Source: an uncultured Clostridium sp. (GTDB taxonomy: Bacteria > Bacillota > Clostridia > Clostridiales > Clostridiaceae). Taken from it: a stretch of DNA of 64,000 bases. Position numbers and translations under genes: made by a program. The stretch is taken from assembly GCF_937920395.1 (NCBI RefSeq), contig NZ_CALEVF010000296.1:1-64000 (forward strand), given 5' to 3'. The notes under the pieces are model-generated. The model searched no databases and was not told where the DNA came from. It was given only the letters and a program-made list of their open reading frames with translations. How positions within the stretch are numbered: position 1 is the first letter of the stretch; the number at the start of each line of letters is the position of its first letter. This document shows, piece after piece, positions 53,630 to 61,739 of the stretch.

Positions 53630-54371
53630 CTTCTTGGAATTTTTCTAAAATTGTTTCTCCTTCTTTTATTGCAAATTTTATTTTAATAGCCAAAAGTCGG
53701 ATATCTTCTTGCACATCTTCGTATTTTAATCTCACAAATGCCATTTGAAGGTGGCCGGGAAATTTTGGTGAATAACTCATAAAGTCCCAATATGCCCGAC
53801 CAGTGATTAACATCCCACTAACACATTGCCAATAATAGATTGGCCTCAATTTTTTAAGGTCTTCCCAAGTTTTCATTCTCAGGTTTTTCAGATGATGAAC
53901 ACTGTTGTAAGGACATTTAACCTCAAGCCCACCATTATCCTCTATTAAACCATCAGGAGATCCAGACACAAACTTAGGATAAGGCTTGTATGGTAGGCTT
54001 CCTGTTTCAGTAACATGCACTTTCATTACAGTGGAATAAAGCTGTATTGCTTCTGGTTCATGTAAAATACCCCACTCCATCTCTTTGGTAGTCACAGTAG
54101 AATCACAAGACTCGCCTGTGAGTATTTCTGTGACCATCTCTTCAATGTAAGTAATTGCTCCTTCTGATAGTAAGGTCGGATCTATAATTGTCTTAGCCGT
54201 ACTCTTTGGTGGCCTATTCGCTAGTTCTTCGGGAGTCATATCCCTTTTACAATCTGCTACTAATTTGTAGTGATTACTGGAAGTTAGCTTCCCTATCCGA
54301 TCCCGATTCCATTGGGCAGTACGCTGGGCAATGTATTCCAGTTCTTCTTTATTTATTTCCGTCGTTTCCAT
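53622..54371 (-). CDS. YqaJ-family (lambda exonuclease-like) nuclease
   Basis: 249 residues. RTAQWNRDRIGKLTSSNHYK (start of the fold), EMEWGILHEPEA, FVSGSPDGLIEDNGGLEVKCPY with the D-(G/E)-E-x-K catalytic set, and a following QCVSGMLITG helix. Processive 5'-3' degradation of double-stranded ends makes single strands for the annealing protein encoded just upstream (23-base overlap). Confidence 0.85.
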   Translation of the reverse strand: METTEINKEELEYIAQRTAQWNRDRIGKLTSSNHYKLVADCKRDMTPEELANRPPKSTAKTIIDPTLLSEGAITYIEEMVTEILTGESCDSTVTTKEMEWGILHEPEAIQLYSTVMKVHVTETGSLPYKPYPKFVSGSPDGLIEDNGGLEVKCPYNSVHHLKNLRMKTWEDLKKLRPIYYWQCVSGMLITGRAYWDFMSYSPKFPGHLQMAFVRLKYEDVQEDIRLLAIKIKFAIKEGETILEKFQEDE

Positions 54372-55200
54372 TTTTAGTTTCCTCAGCTTTCTTTTGTAAA
54401 ATTAAAATGTCTATTTCTGCATGACGTTTTTTAACAAGATCTCTGAACTCTTCGAATTGATGTAGCTCCTCGTGATCTGCATAAATTTCATTGACCACCT
54501 TTTTGCTTGGAGCTGTACTCATTTCTTCAACTATATCGACTGGAATATTTGAAGTGTCAACTTTTGCCTCTGAAGCTTCAGCCATTGTTCTCTCTCCATT
54601 GTTGTAACCCATTGTGAAAGCGATTGCGTCAGCTCTGTTTAGATCTTTGCCAAATAACTTTCCTATTTTTTCTGCTGCATCTTTGATTGCATATGTCTCA
54701 GCGGCCGGCAATCCTTTCTGAATTGCTCCCGGTATAATGAATTCTAAATTGGTAGCAGACTTTCCTTTAGCAGTTTGTACGTCTACAGCACCCGTTCCGT
54801 CATGATGTAGCATTTCTCCTGTAATTGGATCTTTATAGCTCAATCTGACTGTACAGTATATTGAATTGAACATGGTGCCTTCACGAAGTATATCTACTGT
54901 CCATACTTGAAATATTCTGGTAAGAAGTAGCTCCACTTTTTCAATGGGAAGATAGTCTATAGGAACTTTGATCTTTTCGCCTGTATCTGGTCTAATGATC
55001 TCTTTTTTAGCCATTGGGTGTTGTTTAATCCATTTGGCAGGGGGGACTTGATTCAGCATCCAGTTCAGGGTATCTCTCTCGAAAACTTCTTCTTCTCTGT
55101 CTTCCTTAATTAGATCAGTGAACTTTGGTATTTTCTTTACTACTGGTGTTATAGGCTCTGTTACCGCAACACCAGTTTCAGGTTCTTTATTCTCTTCCAT
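54349..55200 (-). CDS. Rad52/Sak-like single-strand annealing protein
   Basis: 283 residues. YLPIEKVELLLTRIFQVWTV, then HHDGTGAVDVQTAK and AAETYAIKDAAEKIGKLFGK follow the Rad52-superfamily order (strand region, G-G, A-E--A-K-A----G--FG). Acidic and Lys-rich tails flank the core. Paired with the YqaJ nuclease it forms a Red-type recombination system. Confidence 0.7.
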   Translation of the reverse strand: MEENKEPETGVAVTEPITPVVKKIPKFTDLIKEDREEEVFERDTLNWMLNQVPPAKWIKQHPMAKKEIIRPDTGEKIKVPIDYLPIEKVELLLTRIFQVWTVDILREGTMFNSIYCTVRLSYKDPITGEMLHHDGTGAVDVQTAKGKSATNLEFIIPGAIQKGLPAAETYAIKDAAEKIGKLFGKDLNRADAIAFTMGYNNGERTMAEASEAKVDTSNIPVDIVEEMSTAPSKKVVNEIYADHEELHQFEEFRDLVKKRHAEIDILILQKKAEETKNGNDGNK

Positions 55201-55207
55201 GATTTTT

Positions 55208-55432
55208 TTATAAAATTCTATTTAATTCGATTTCTTTTAATCTATATTCAGTATGACCTGCGTCTCTAACTTTTAATCCCTCTAGTAAGTCTTCTATCCA
55301 TTTTCCTTCTGCAAGACCGAATATATATCGTATTTGCTTAAAAGTTGGTTTGGTTAACCAGACACATTCTAAGTTATTATCGGGCTGATCATATTCATTT
55401 GCTATACTAAATAAGCACCATATTGTTTCCAT
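55208..55432 (-). CDS. Hypothetical protein
   Basis: 74 residues, WCLFSIANEYDQPDNNLECVW at the start and a helical C-terminus. No family recognised. Confidence 0.5.
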   Translation of the reverse strand: METIWCLFSIANEYDQPDNNLECVWLTKPTFKQIRYIFGLAEGKWIEDLLEGLKVRDAGHTEYRLKEIELNRIL

Positions 55433-55434
55433 GA

Positions 55435-55587
55435 TTATATATTTTTAAGGTCGTCAATCGCGTTTTCTAATTCAGCCATAGTCTGTTTCAGTGATTCTAT
55501 TTGTGTTTCCTGATCTTCTATTGTTGTAACTAAAGAATCTACAGTTGTACTGATACTTTCAGTATCTCTTTTTAATGATCTGTCCAT
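55435..55587 (-). CDS. Small coiled-coil protein
   Basis: 50 residues, MDRSLKRDTESISTTVDSLV then TTIEDQETQIESLKQTMAEL. Clear heptad pattern. Two bases before the next gene. Too short to have been listed by length cut-offs. Confidence 0.6.
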   Translation of the reverse strand: MDRSLKRDTESISTTVDSLVTTIEDQETQIESLKQTMAELENAIDDLKNI

Positions 55588-55591
55588 TATT

Positions 55592-55768
55592 TTAATTATT
55601 GTAGTAGCGATCTTGCCACTGTGGTTTAACTTCTGTTTCTTTTGGGAGGTATTTGGTTATGTTCGCGCTGTGAATCCATTTACCGGTTAGTGTATTAATA
55701 AACCACTTGCTATTCTTCTTCCGAATGTGAAGAGGGAGTTTGGATAGAATATTGACTTTCTTTTTCAT
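55592..55768 (-). CDS. Small aromatic phage protein
   Basis: 58 residues: MKKKVNILSKLPLHIRKKNS, then KWFINTLTGKWIHSANITKY and LPKETEVKPQWQDRYYNN. Several tryptophans and a compact composition suggest a real fold. Overlaps the upstream gene by 59 bases. Confidence 0.5.
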   Translation of the reverse strand: MKKKVNILSKLPLHIRKKNSKWFINTLTGKWIHSANITKYLPKETEVKPQWQDRYYNN

Positions 55769-56069
55769 GATCCTTTAACTTATTGGAGTAACAAAATATT
55801 TCAAATTCTGCTGTAGCCTGTACAAATCCTGAAAACTCTTGAAGGATTGATAAGTAACAAGAGTATCTGAAGTCTTTAATTTCAGGATGTCTACTCTTGT
55901 AAAATCCAACTTCAAGTTGTGATCCGTCTCTTTTGCCAAAGCTAACAGAGAACTTATCGCCTTCAGTTTGTTCTTTAAGATGAATGCCACTTACTGAAAA
56001 TATAAAGGCATCGATCTTGTCTTCTATGCCGTCTAAATGATTGGCTGATATGATTTCTATTTGTCCCAT
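55710..56069 (-). CDS. Hypothetical protein
   Basis: 119 residues. Alpha/beta (FIFSVSGIHLKEQTEGDKFS, RDGSQLEVGFYKSRHPEIKD). No family recognised. Confidence 0.5.
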   Translation of the reverse strand: MGQIEIISANHLDGIEDKIDAFIFSVSGIHLKEQTEGDKFSVSFGKRDGSQLEVGFYKSRHPEIKDFRYSCYLSILQEFSGFVQATAEFEIFCYSNKLKDHEKESQYSIQTPSSHSEEE

Positions 56070-56070
56070 G

Positions 56071-56310
56071 TTATATTTCTTTAAAGGCAGCTAAGTAGCC
56101 ACCGTAGTGATCAATGATAAACTCTTTTGTTCCTGACACTTCAAACTTCTTTGAGGTCGGGTAGTAATGGTCTTCTATCATGACATCCGCATTGATAGGC
56201 TCATTACTGAAATTCTTTAGCGGAGTATTTCTCCTGTGATTTTCGTAGAAGTTCCCATCCAGATATTCCATCCGGGGAAACTCTTTCTTCAGGTCTTCTA
56301 ATTCACTCAT
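56071..56310 (-). CDS. Hypothetical protein
   Basis: 79 residues, charged; one base after the previous gene and 8-base overlap upstream. Contains FEVSGTKEFIIDHYGG. No family recognised. Confidence 0.5.
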   Translation of the reverse strand: MSELEDLKKEFPRMEYLDGNFYENHRRNTPLKNFSNEPINADVMIEDHYYPTSKKFEVSGTKEFIIDHYGGYLAAFKEI

Positions 56311-56434
56311 CGTCTTGATCTTTATAGTTATTACATATAATTGTCGTTATCATTCCTGCTAGATACATGATGCCTAGCCAAATACCAATAGATACAGCCC
56401 AATGCTTCCCTATTGCAGTTAAAAATTGTTCCAT
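56303..56434 (-). CDS. Tiny membrane protein
   Basis: 43 residues, MEQFLTAIGKHWAVSIGIWL with one transmembrane helix and a polar acidic tail (NNYKDQDDE). Overlaps both neighbours by a few bases. Confidence 0.55.
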   Translation of the reverse strand: MEQFLTAIGKHWAVSIGIWLGIMYLAGMITTIICNNYKDQDDE

Positions 56435-56637
56435 TATTCTTCGTTTGAAAGTGCATATCTAATTGCCAATAAAAAGGCAAACAAAATTCCAATTACAGGT
56501 ATCATTAGTATTAAGTATTTTTTAATAGTTATTGATCCGTTACTTATTTTAGACAGACAACGCCAATATGTGCCTGTACCTACTTGAAATATAAAATATA
56601 GCATTATATATGCTCCATATGTATTAAGAAATTCCAT
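56434..56637 (-). CDS. Two-span membrane protein
   Basis: 67 residues with hydrophobic segments at about 9-25 and 40-62. Shares one base with the next start. Role unknown. Confidence 0.5.
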   Translation of the reverse strand: MEFLNTYGAYIMLYFIFQVGTGTYWRCLSKISNGSITIKKYLILMIPVIGILFAFLLAIRYALSNEE

Positions 56638-56639
56638 AT

Positions 56640-56822
56640 CTATTTTTGTTTTACATCTAATGTGAAAGTCTCTATTTCTTTTGACATGGTTAAACCATCG
56701 TCTAAGCCACTTAAAAATTGTAATGATAGTTTCTTATGCTCTTTGGTAGATAGCACTTGATGTGTGTTCCCATCGTTAAATTCAACGACTACAAGGATTG
56801 TTTTTATATCATCAAACTCCAT
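56640..56822 (-). CDS. Small hypothetical protein
   Basis: 60 residues, DDIKTILVVVEFNDGNTHQV, looks like a small beta-hairpin plus helix fold. Overlaps the upstream gene by 11 bases. Confidence 0.5.
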   Translation of the reverse strand: MEFDDIKTILVVVEFNDGNTHQVLSTKEHKKLSLQFLSGLDDGLTMSKEIETFTLDVKQK

Positions 56823-56961
56823 AATTGTGTGGTTTAAAATATTTTAATATATCCATCCATCCCATATAGTCAGAGAGAGACAGCAACGTTATGATAGCAA
56901 TGATTACTAATACAATCTGTACAACTGGTACAGGCTCTATACGATAGTTATGTGGTTCCAT
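56812..56961 (-). CDS. Tiny membrane protein
   Basis: 49 residues, MEPHNYRIEPVPVVQIVLVI with one transmembrane helix (VVQIVLVIIAIITLLSL) and an amphipathic C-terminus. Six bases before the next gene. Confidence 0.55.
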   Translation of the reverse strand: MEPHNYRIEPVPVVQIVLVIIAIITLLSLSDYMGWMDILKYFKPHNYGV

Positions 56962-56967
56962 GATAGT

Positions 56968-57096
56968 TTAGTTAGGACAAGTGAAATGAGGGTTACTATG
57001 AGGCTTACAATCACAATTATCACTCCATGTGACTAATTGTTTGATACCATATACAAAGCCTATGATGAGTATGATAATGATGATTAGATTTTTCAT
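56968..57096 (-). CDS. Tiny membrane protein with Cys/His tail
   Basis: 42 residues from MKNLIIIIILIIGFVYGIKQ; a longer frame extends back over the neighbour and is rejected. The tail has three Cys and two His (DNCDCKPHSNPHFTCPN), a possible metal site. Confidence 0.55.
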   Translation of the reverse strand: MKNLIIIIILIIGFVYGIKQLVTWSDNCDCKPHSNPHFTCPN

Positions 57097-57097
57097 T

Positions 57098-57472
57098 TTA
57101 ATCTGTTTTAGGTGGTTCGGGTAAATAAGTCCAACGCTTAATATAATCAATTGGGAATGAACTATTGCGTTTAAGTCCTTGTGTTTCCCACTCCCAATTA
57201 GAAATGCAGTCCCCGTATCTCTGAAGTTGTAGAATTTGGTATTCTTCATGTTCATTAAGGCATATAACCGGATCAAAGTCTAAAGGCAAAGTTTCAGTAT
57301 CATCCAAGTCAATATCTATCCATTCCGGCTGCATCAACTCAATAGCCTTTTTCATTCCGGATTTGAAGTCGTTTTTAACATCTTCTACCTCATGATCTGA
57401 TAATTCTGATGTATTTACTGATGATTTAATATATGCCTCAGCATACTCGTTTATTTGTTCTTCTGTGATCAT
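57098..57472 (-). CDS. DUF551-like protein
   Basis: 124 residues. Helical N-terminus, then FDPVICLNEHEEYQILQLQR and a terminal IKRWTYLPEPPK, close to the THWMPLPEPP ending of DUF551 phage proteins. ATGA overlap upstream. Function unknown. Confidence 0.5.
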   Translation of the reverse strand: MITEEQINEYAEAYIKSSVNTSELSDHEVEDVKNDFKSGMKKAIELMQPEWIDIDLDDTETLPLDFDPVICLNEHEEYQILQLQRYGDCISNWEWETQGLKRNSSFPIDYIKRWTYLPEPPKTD

Positions 57473-57786
57473 TTTGCTAAATCTAAAGGGTGAATATTAT
57501 GTTTGTTTCGTCTTATGTAGTTCCAGAAATGAAGCTGCAAATCACGATTCCATCTATGTTTATAGCCCGGTACGTTAATTGTCCCTGACATGTGTAGATA
57601 AAACGGCTGACCTTTAATGTAATTACCAGACTCATCCCATTTAGTCGGGCATTCTTGTCTGCCGTAATATCCAAACTCACAATGTGAATGCCCATTATTA
57701 TCCACGTATGCTCTAATCCTAAAACGAGGGACAGGATCAAGTTTAAGCCTTCGTTTTATCTTCATTAACTTTTGCCTGAACTTCAT
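57469..57786 (-). CDS. Hypothetical protein
   Basis: 105 residues from MKFRQKLMKIKRRL (ATGA overlap). Basic, aromatic, beta-rich (PRFRIRAYVDNNGHSHCEFG, HRWNRDLQLHFWNYIRRNKH). May bind nucleic acid by charge; no family recognised. Confidence 0.5.
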   Translation of the reverse strand: MKFRQKLMKIKRRLKLDPVPRFRIRAYVDNNGHSHCEFGYYGRQECPTKWDESGNYIKGQPFYLHMSGTINVPGYKHRWNRDLQLHFWNYIRRNKHNIHPLDLAK

Positions 57787-58238
57787 GCTTTCCCTGTTAA
57801 TTGTTTCGCAACACGAACTCCCATTTCTAAAATAGCATCCCCAACACACCATCCAGCAGATTCAATCCATTTATCATGAACTTCTTCTGATATAATCTTT
57901 ATTTCCTCATCACTAACCACCTTGAAAGTATTATCCCTGTACTGCTGAACTTCTTTTTCTATTTCTTTGATTCTTTTCTCTATGGAATTAATTTTCTTAT
58001 GTAGTGGTTTTTGGTTTTGACGCGCTTTTAAAACATCCAGCGCTAAATCACTTGCACTTTCAGCATTCACATGCTCCCCCTGTTCTATCAGGTAGGTTTT
58101 GAATTTTGAAAGGAGTTCTGGAATATCAACCACATTTCCGTCCTTGGTTCTCCTTGGATATGACTCATTAGCTCCTTTAAATTCATTGTGTATTTCTAAA
58201 AACGCCTTTTCAATTTTATACTCTTCTGGTTCTTTCAT
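57783..58238 (-). CDS. Hypothetical helical protein
   Basis: 151 residues, with a central coiled coil (KKINSIEKRIKEIEKEVQQY) and a C-terminal helix (GVRVAKQLTGKA). No family recognised. Confidence 0.5.
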   Translation of the reverse strand: MKEPEEYKIEKAFLEIHNEFKGANESYPRRTKDGNVVDIPELLSKFKTYLIEQGEHVNAESASDLALDVLKARQNQKPLHKKINSIEKRIKEIEKEVQQYRDNTFKVVSDEEIKIISEEVHDKWIESAGWCVGDAILEMGVRVAKQLTGKA

Positions 58239-58248
58239 GGCTTAATTA

Positions 58249-58413
58249 TTAATATTCTTCTTCGTCTGTAATAGATATAACATCATGCTTTACATGATTT
58301 ATACTAACTGTTTTTCGCTCTACCGAAACAACATCATTATACCAGCTGCCAACTCTTATTTCCAAATCATCCGGATATTGGTCTAGTTGTTCTTTTAATT
58401 GCTTATTTGTCAT
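58249..58413 (-). CDS. Small conserved-type phage protein
   Basis: 54 residues, MTNKQLKEQLDQYPDDLEIR then VGSWYNDVVSVERKTVSINH. This matches the frequent small phage fold 'KEL...L...PDD.EV...' of unknown role. ATGA overlap with the upstream gene. Confidence 0.6.
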   Translation of the reverse strand: MTNKQLKEQLDQYPDDLEIRVGSWYNDVVSVERKTVSINHVKHDVISITDEEEY

Positions 58414-58646
58414 GGTGTTTGAATAATCGTGTTTAAAATTGAGTCCTTACTTATCGTGTGGATGCAGTTGCCGTCTATATCGTGTCCATCGTCAATGTTA
58501 TAAGCGTTTTCACTAGCATCTTTCAAAGCTTTTTCAGCACATTTCCTGCCGTATGTTTGAATATCAATTATTCTTTGATTATCAATAATTCCATTAGCTA
58601 GATCAATGCTTACGTTAATTGCCAGTTGTTCTGCTGTATAATTCAT
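58410..58646 (-). CDS. Hypothetical protein
   Basis: 78 residues, helical (ELIDNQRI-type) with AEKALKDASENAYNIDDGHD. ATGA overlap upstream. No family recognised. Confidence 0.5.
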   Translation of the reverse strand: MNYTAEQLAINVSIDLANGIIDNQRIIDIQTYGRKCAEKALKDASENAYNIDDGHDIDGNCIHTISKDSILNTIIQTP

Positions 58647-58786
58647 AATGCTTTAGCATTTAGTCTGTCAATTTCAGCATAAAGTAGATCATTATTAAAC
58701 CCCTTATAATAGTTATGATTATACTGACTTATTTGAGGTATATGCTCAAACTGTTCCATGTATGTGCCTTTTACATATTCTGCCAT
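58643..58786 (-). CDS. Small hypothetical protein
   Basis: 47 residues, MAEYVKGTYMEQFEHIPQIS then QYNHNYYKGFNNDLLYAEID. Tyr/Asn-rich. Preceded by leader hairpin 1 of the repeated set. Confidence 0.55.
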   Translation of the reverse strand: MAEYVKGTYMEQFEHIPQISQYNHNYYKGFNNDLLYAEIDRLNAKAL

Positions 58787-58796
58787 CTTCCTTGTT

Positions 58797-58823
58797 GTTA
58801 TCCCCTCTTATGGGGTGGTTAAT
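58797..58823 (-). repeat. Pre-start hairpin element, copy 1
   Basis: CCCC (58802-58805) and GGGG (58812-58815) flanked by GTTAT and GGTTAAT on the plus strand, 15 bases before the ATG at 58786 on the minus strand; overlaps the stop of the upstream gene. Confidence 0.5.
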
Positions 58824-59194
58824 TTATCCCTGTACCACTGAATAGTATTTCTCATTATCTGCCTATCCCTGATATGACTATTGTCTGATTCAACCGGAAA
58901 AGTATAATCAATCTGGTCTTCAATATCTTCATCAGTTATCGCTTTTTCAGGGAGTGCGTCAATAGCTACATCACTTATACTCTGATATTTTTTAAACTTC
59001 CACACATGATTGCATTCTTTACATATTCCGTTTAAGTGATTCGGATAGCCCTCATTTAAAGAACCATCATTCTTATCAAACTTCCCTGCTAACTGCTCCC
59101 ATTGGATAGAGTGCCCATGCCAAACCTCTTCAAGAATTAAATTATCACTTTTGCATTTGGGACATATAGCTGATGACTGTAAAATATTTTCCAT
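58808..59194 (-). CDS. Zinc-ribbon protein
   Basis: 128 residues. CPKCKSDN near the N-terminus and CKECNHVWKF at about 58-68 form a CxxC-CxxC zinc ribbon, with HGHSIQWEQLAGKFDKNDG between. Helical acidic C-terminus. Likely nucleic-acid or protein binding. Preceded by hairpin copy 2. Confidence 0.6.
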   Translation of the reverse strand: MENILQSSAICPKCKSDNLILEEVWHGHSIQWEQLAGKFDKNDGSLNEGYPNHLNGICKECNHVWKFKKYQSISDVAIDALPEKAITDEDIEDQIDYTFPVESDNSHIRDRQIMRNTIQWYRDKLTTP

Positions 59195-59202
59195 TCTTTA
59201 TG

Positions 59203-59231
59203 TATTACCCCTTTGCAGGGAGTGAGTTAAC
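59203..59231 (-). repeat. Pre-start hairpin element, copy 2
   Basis: CCCT (59209-59212) and AGGG (59217-59220), then AGTGAGTTAA on the plus strand; 13 bases before the ATG at 59194. Confidence 0.5.
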
Positions 59232-59518
59232 TATTTGAGTATGTATTTTTCACAAAGTTTTTCTTTACCATGCCAGTACCCTGCTTTAAAATCAGAGTTT
59301 TCCTGATATAAGGTACTTTCGTCATAGTCACCGTGTAAGGCATTATTAGCCCCGACACAGAACTCCATACCCGCATTGGGTAATACTTCTCTTGCGTGTG
59401 ATATCACCTTTTTACCAGATCTATCTTTGTCTATTGATAATTGAATGTGGTGTTCATGTGCCACCACCTGACTAAAGTTAGATTCATCAAAGTCTAACCC
59501 ACAGTTGTTACATTTCAT
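59231..59518 (-). CDS. Small zinc-binding protein
   Basis: 95 residues. Starts MKCNNCGLDFDESNFSQVVA with HEHH a few residues later, a plausible C-C-H-H metal site. Remaining part Gly/Tyr-rich. Preceded by hairpin copy 3. Confidence 0.55.
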   Translation of the reverse strand: MKCNNCGLDFDESNFSQVVAHEHHIQLSIDKDRSGKKVISHAREVLPNAGMEFCVGANNALHGDYDESTLYQENSDFKAGYWHGKEKLCEKYILK

Positions 59519-59528
59519 CGTCTTTATT

Positions 59529-59840
59529 TTAGCCCTTCCGGGAGTGAGTTAATAGACTATTTACATTTTCATCAATTAACGTTTTAGAATCATACCCTTT
59601 GTTTTTTGAGTAACAACCCCTATGTTCAATGGATTTTTTCTTTAGGTCTATATTCAGTTTGAACTCATTACCTGTACTCGCACAATGAATATGAACAACG
59701 CCTTTTAATGGCTCTACAAATACTACTTTTATTCTCTCCTTAACCCTGTTGAGGAAATTATTAGAATAGTTTTTGAGAATATACCCATATGCAATTTTAT
59801 TATAAAGGCTATATAGCTGAGATCTGGTTAAATCTTCCAT
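59529..59840 (-). CDS. Hypothetical protein
   Basis: 103 residues, basic. Contains VVFVEPLKGVVHIHCAS. The last codons (LTHSRKG) are written through hairpin copy 3. Preceded by copy 4. No family recognised. Confidence 0.5.
   Translation of the reverse strand: MEDLTRSQLYSLYNKIAYGYILKNYSNNFLNRVKERIKVVFVEPLKGVVHIHCASTGNEFKLNIDLKKKSIEHRGCYSKNKGYDSKTLIDENVNSLLTHSRKG
59530..59553 (-). repeat. Pre-start hairpin element, copy 3
   Basis: CCC (59533-59535), loop TTCC, GGG (59540-59542), then AGTGAGTTAA identical to copy 2; 14 bases before the ATG at 59518. Lies within coding sequence of the upstream gene. Confidence 0.5.
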
Positions 59841-59850
59841 CTTTGTTTAT

Positions 59851-59878
59851 GTTATGCCCTATGGGCGGTTAGTTAATT
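59851..59878 (-). repeat. Pre-start hairpin element, copy 4
   Basis: GCCC (59856-59859), loop TAT, GGGC (59863-59866), flanked by GTTAT and GGTTAGTTAA; 16 bases before the ATG at 59840. Confidence 0.5.
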
Positions 59879-60309
59879 AATTCAGGATTATCATGGATGT
59901 TACCTGCTACCAAGGCATTATGTGATTTAATCCAATAACTAATTGATGAGGGTCTTTGAGATTTAGAAGTTAATAAATAAAACCCTTGACTCCCATACAA
60001 GCAATTGTCAGTAAGGTTGTGATGCCCGTAAACTACCTCAGCATAGCATTCAATACCAACTTTACCGAATCCACCACCTTCGTATGTCTGAAAGTGTAAA
60101 ATATCACCCTCATAAATCTCTTTACCGCTCTTGTCTTTAAGTCCTGTGTATTGCATTAGGATCACCCTTTCATTTTTATAGTCTACTTCCCAATTTCCAT
60201 CGGTATCTAAAAAATGAACAGTCCCATCTATTTCTAATGAAACCGAATGATTGTAGAACATGCTGTCATTCATCCAAGCCCTAAACTTTATTATTCTATT
60301 ATTATACAT
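59869..60309 (-). CDS. YopX-family protein
   Basis: 146 residues. RIIKFRAWMNDSMFYN at the start, LMQYTGLKDKSGKEIYEGDIL in the middle, and beta-rich C-terminus (EVVYGHHNLTDN, ALVAGNIHDNPEL): the standard YopX phage family, function unknown, common in accessory early regions. Overlaps the HNH gene by 19 bases. Confidence 0.9.
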   Translation of the reverse strand: MYNNRIIKFRAWMNDSMFYNHSVSLEIDGTVHFLDTDGNWEVDYKNERVILMQYTGLKDKSGKEIYEGDILHFQTYEGGGFGKVGIECYAEVVYGHHNLTDNCLYGSQGFYLLTSKSQRPSSISYWIKSHNALVAGNIHDNPELIN

Positions 60310-60728
60310 GGTTTATAATTTTTAATTTTATGTAACTTTTGGTGTTCTGATTTAGTTAATACTAACAGATTTTCAGAGTTATTATTTAAAGTGTCTTCAT
60401 CTTTATGATGAACATCTTCCCCATTCTTTAGATATCTACCTATTTTCTTCTCACAAACAAGACGGTGTTCAGCTACATAATTATTGCTGGTTTTAAATGG
60501 ATGATGTGGTGAATAAATATATCTGTAACCAGAAATTATAACACTTTCTTTATAAGCGCCTCTCAAATCTCTTGTAATAGCATAGCATTTATGGGAGCAA
60601 CATTTAGCCGATAGACCATCTTTTCTTATTTTAGCAACAATAGACATGCAAACCGGGCATTCAAACTCTGAAAATAAATAATTTCTGCTCCCTGATTTTA
60701 TTTGCCCTATCGTCTTTATTTCTCTCAT
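60291..60728 (-). CDS. HNH endonuclease
   Basis: 145 residues. N-terminal zinc pair (ECPVCMSIV, KCCSHKCYA) and C-terminal HNH core: YVAEHRLVCEKKIGRYLKNG, EDVHHKDEDTLNNNSENLLV, and a final SEHQKLHK. Free-standing homing or host-DNA-directed nuclease. Preceded by hairpin copy 5. Confidence 0.85.
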   Translation of the reverse strand: MREIKTIGQIKSGSRNYLFSEFECPVCMSIVAKIRKDGLSAKCCSHKCYAITRDLRGAYKESVIISGYRYIYSPHHPFKTSNNYVAEHRLVCEKKIGRYLKNGEDVHHKDEDTLNNNSENLLVLTKSEHQKLHKIKNYKPCIIIE

Positions 60729-60732
60729 TTCC

Positions 60733-61560
60733 TTATTTGTTATCCGCTTTAGCGGGGGTTAGTGATTTGTAAGCATGCATCATATCTTCTAAATCAGAGG
60801 GTCTTAACAATGTAGTATAACTACCAAGTGTTAATGCAATAAAATCACATGCAACTATAGCATAATTATTTTCGTTAAAAAGTTTAACATGAACCTCTTT
60901 AGGCTTATTCTGTTTTTGAATCCAATCTAAAGCTGAATGCTTGGTGCTGAATGCTTTGTCCGTGTCCGGATACATACAAACAAAATGACAAGATTTTATT
61001 TTTTTTGTTTCAAAAAGAACAAAATCACCACTTGCATTTGCTTTATCTCTTCCTGCCCTGAAATAATCATCTCCTTCATACAAATCAACCCCATCCTCAG
61101 AAGTCATAACAAATACAGGAGGAGCTTCAATGCCTATTTCTTTGGCGAAGTCTAAGAAGGATGTCAGTCTATAGTTACATATCATTATTGGTGTTTTTAT
61201 CCAGAATGACTGTTCGTAAGGAACGATCACAGGATATGATTTTGGATTAATAGAGTTATTCCCTGAACCAGAAACAAAACCTTTACTATCATAATGCTCC
61301 ATCAACAATTTAAATTCACGTTCATTGTTAACTTGTATTGCGCACCTACCTGATAGGATTGATTCTGGTATTATATTCGCCCATACTCCCTCAGTACCTA
61401 AAACATATGAATATGTTGTGGGATCACGTACTCCATATTCATCTAAATGAAATATACCACTTGATATAGTTTCCCTTATGAAATCACATCCTAAGTTTAA
61501 AAACTTAGTTCCTTTAGGGTAATTGTCGTATGCGTATTTTAGTTTTTCATATTTTTTCAT
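60733..61560 (-). CDS. Hypothetical phage protein
   Basis: 275 residues, beta-rich. The C-terminal KHSALDWIQKQNKPKEVHVK is a recurrent segment of Bacteroidota phage proteins. PPVFVMTSEDGVDLYEGDDY resembles repeated gut-phage modules. The 3' end is written through hairpin copy 5. Function unknown. Confidence 0.6.
   Translation of the reverse strand: MKKYEKLKYAYDNYPKGTKFLNLGCDFIRETISSGIFHLDEYGVRDPTTYSYVLGTEGVWANIIPESILSGRCAIQVNNEREFKLLMEHYDSKGFVSGSGNNSINPKSYPVIVPYEQSFWIKTPIMICNYRLTSFLDFAKEIGIEAPPVFVMTSEDGVDLYEGDDYFRAGRDKANASGDFVLFETKKIKSCHFVCMYPDTDKAFSTKHSALDWIQKQNKPKEVHVKLFNENNYAIVACDFIALTLGSYTTLLRPSDLEDMMHAYKSLTPAKADNK
60738..60764 (-). repeat. Pre-start hairpin element, copy 5
   Basis: CCGC (60744-60747), loop TTTA, GCGG (60752-60755), flanked by GTTAT and GGTTAGTGAT; 15 bases before the ATG at 60728. 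Confidence 0.5.
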
Positions 61561-61739
61561 TTTTCTTTGTTTTTAAGGATTAGTATTGAAACAAAACTAG
61601 CAGTAAGCCACAATAAGGCTATAATTGTGCTAGTTGCATATCCGAACGATAAAGGGTCGAATCTGTGGATGTGCATTACTCCTGCCAAGTATCCGAGGAA
61701 CAGGAAGTAAACTGGGAGTTTGATATATTTAAGATCCAT
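61557..61739 (-). CDS. Two-span membrane protein
   Basis: 60 residues with hydrophobic segments at about 5-22 and 32-53 and a basic C-terminus. ATGA overlap downstream. Role unknown. Confidence 0.55.
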   Translation of the reverse strand: MDLKYIKLPVYFLFLGYLAGVMHIHRFDPLSFGYATSTIIALLWLTASFVSILILKNKEK

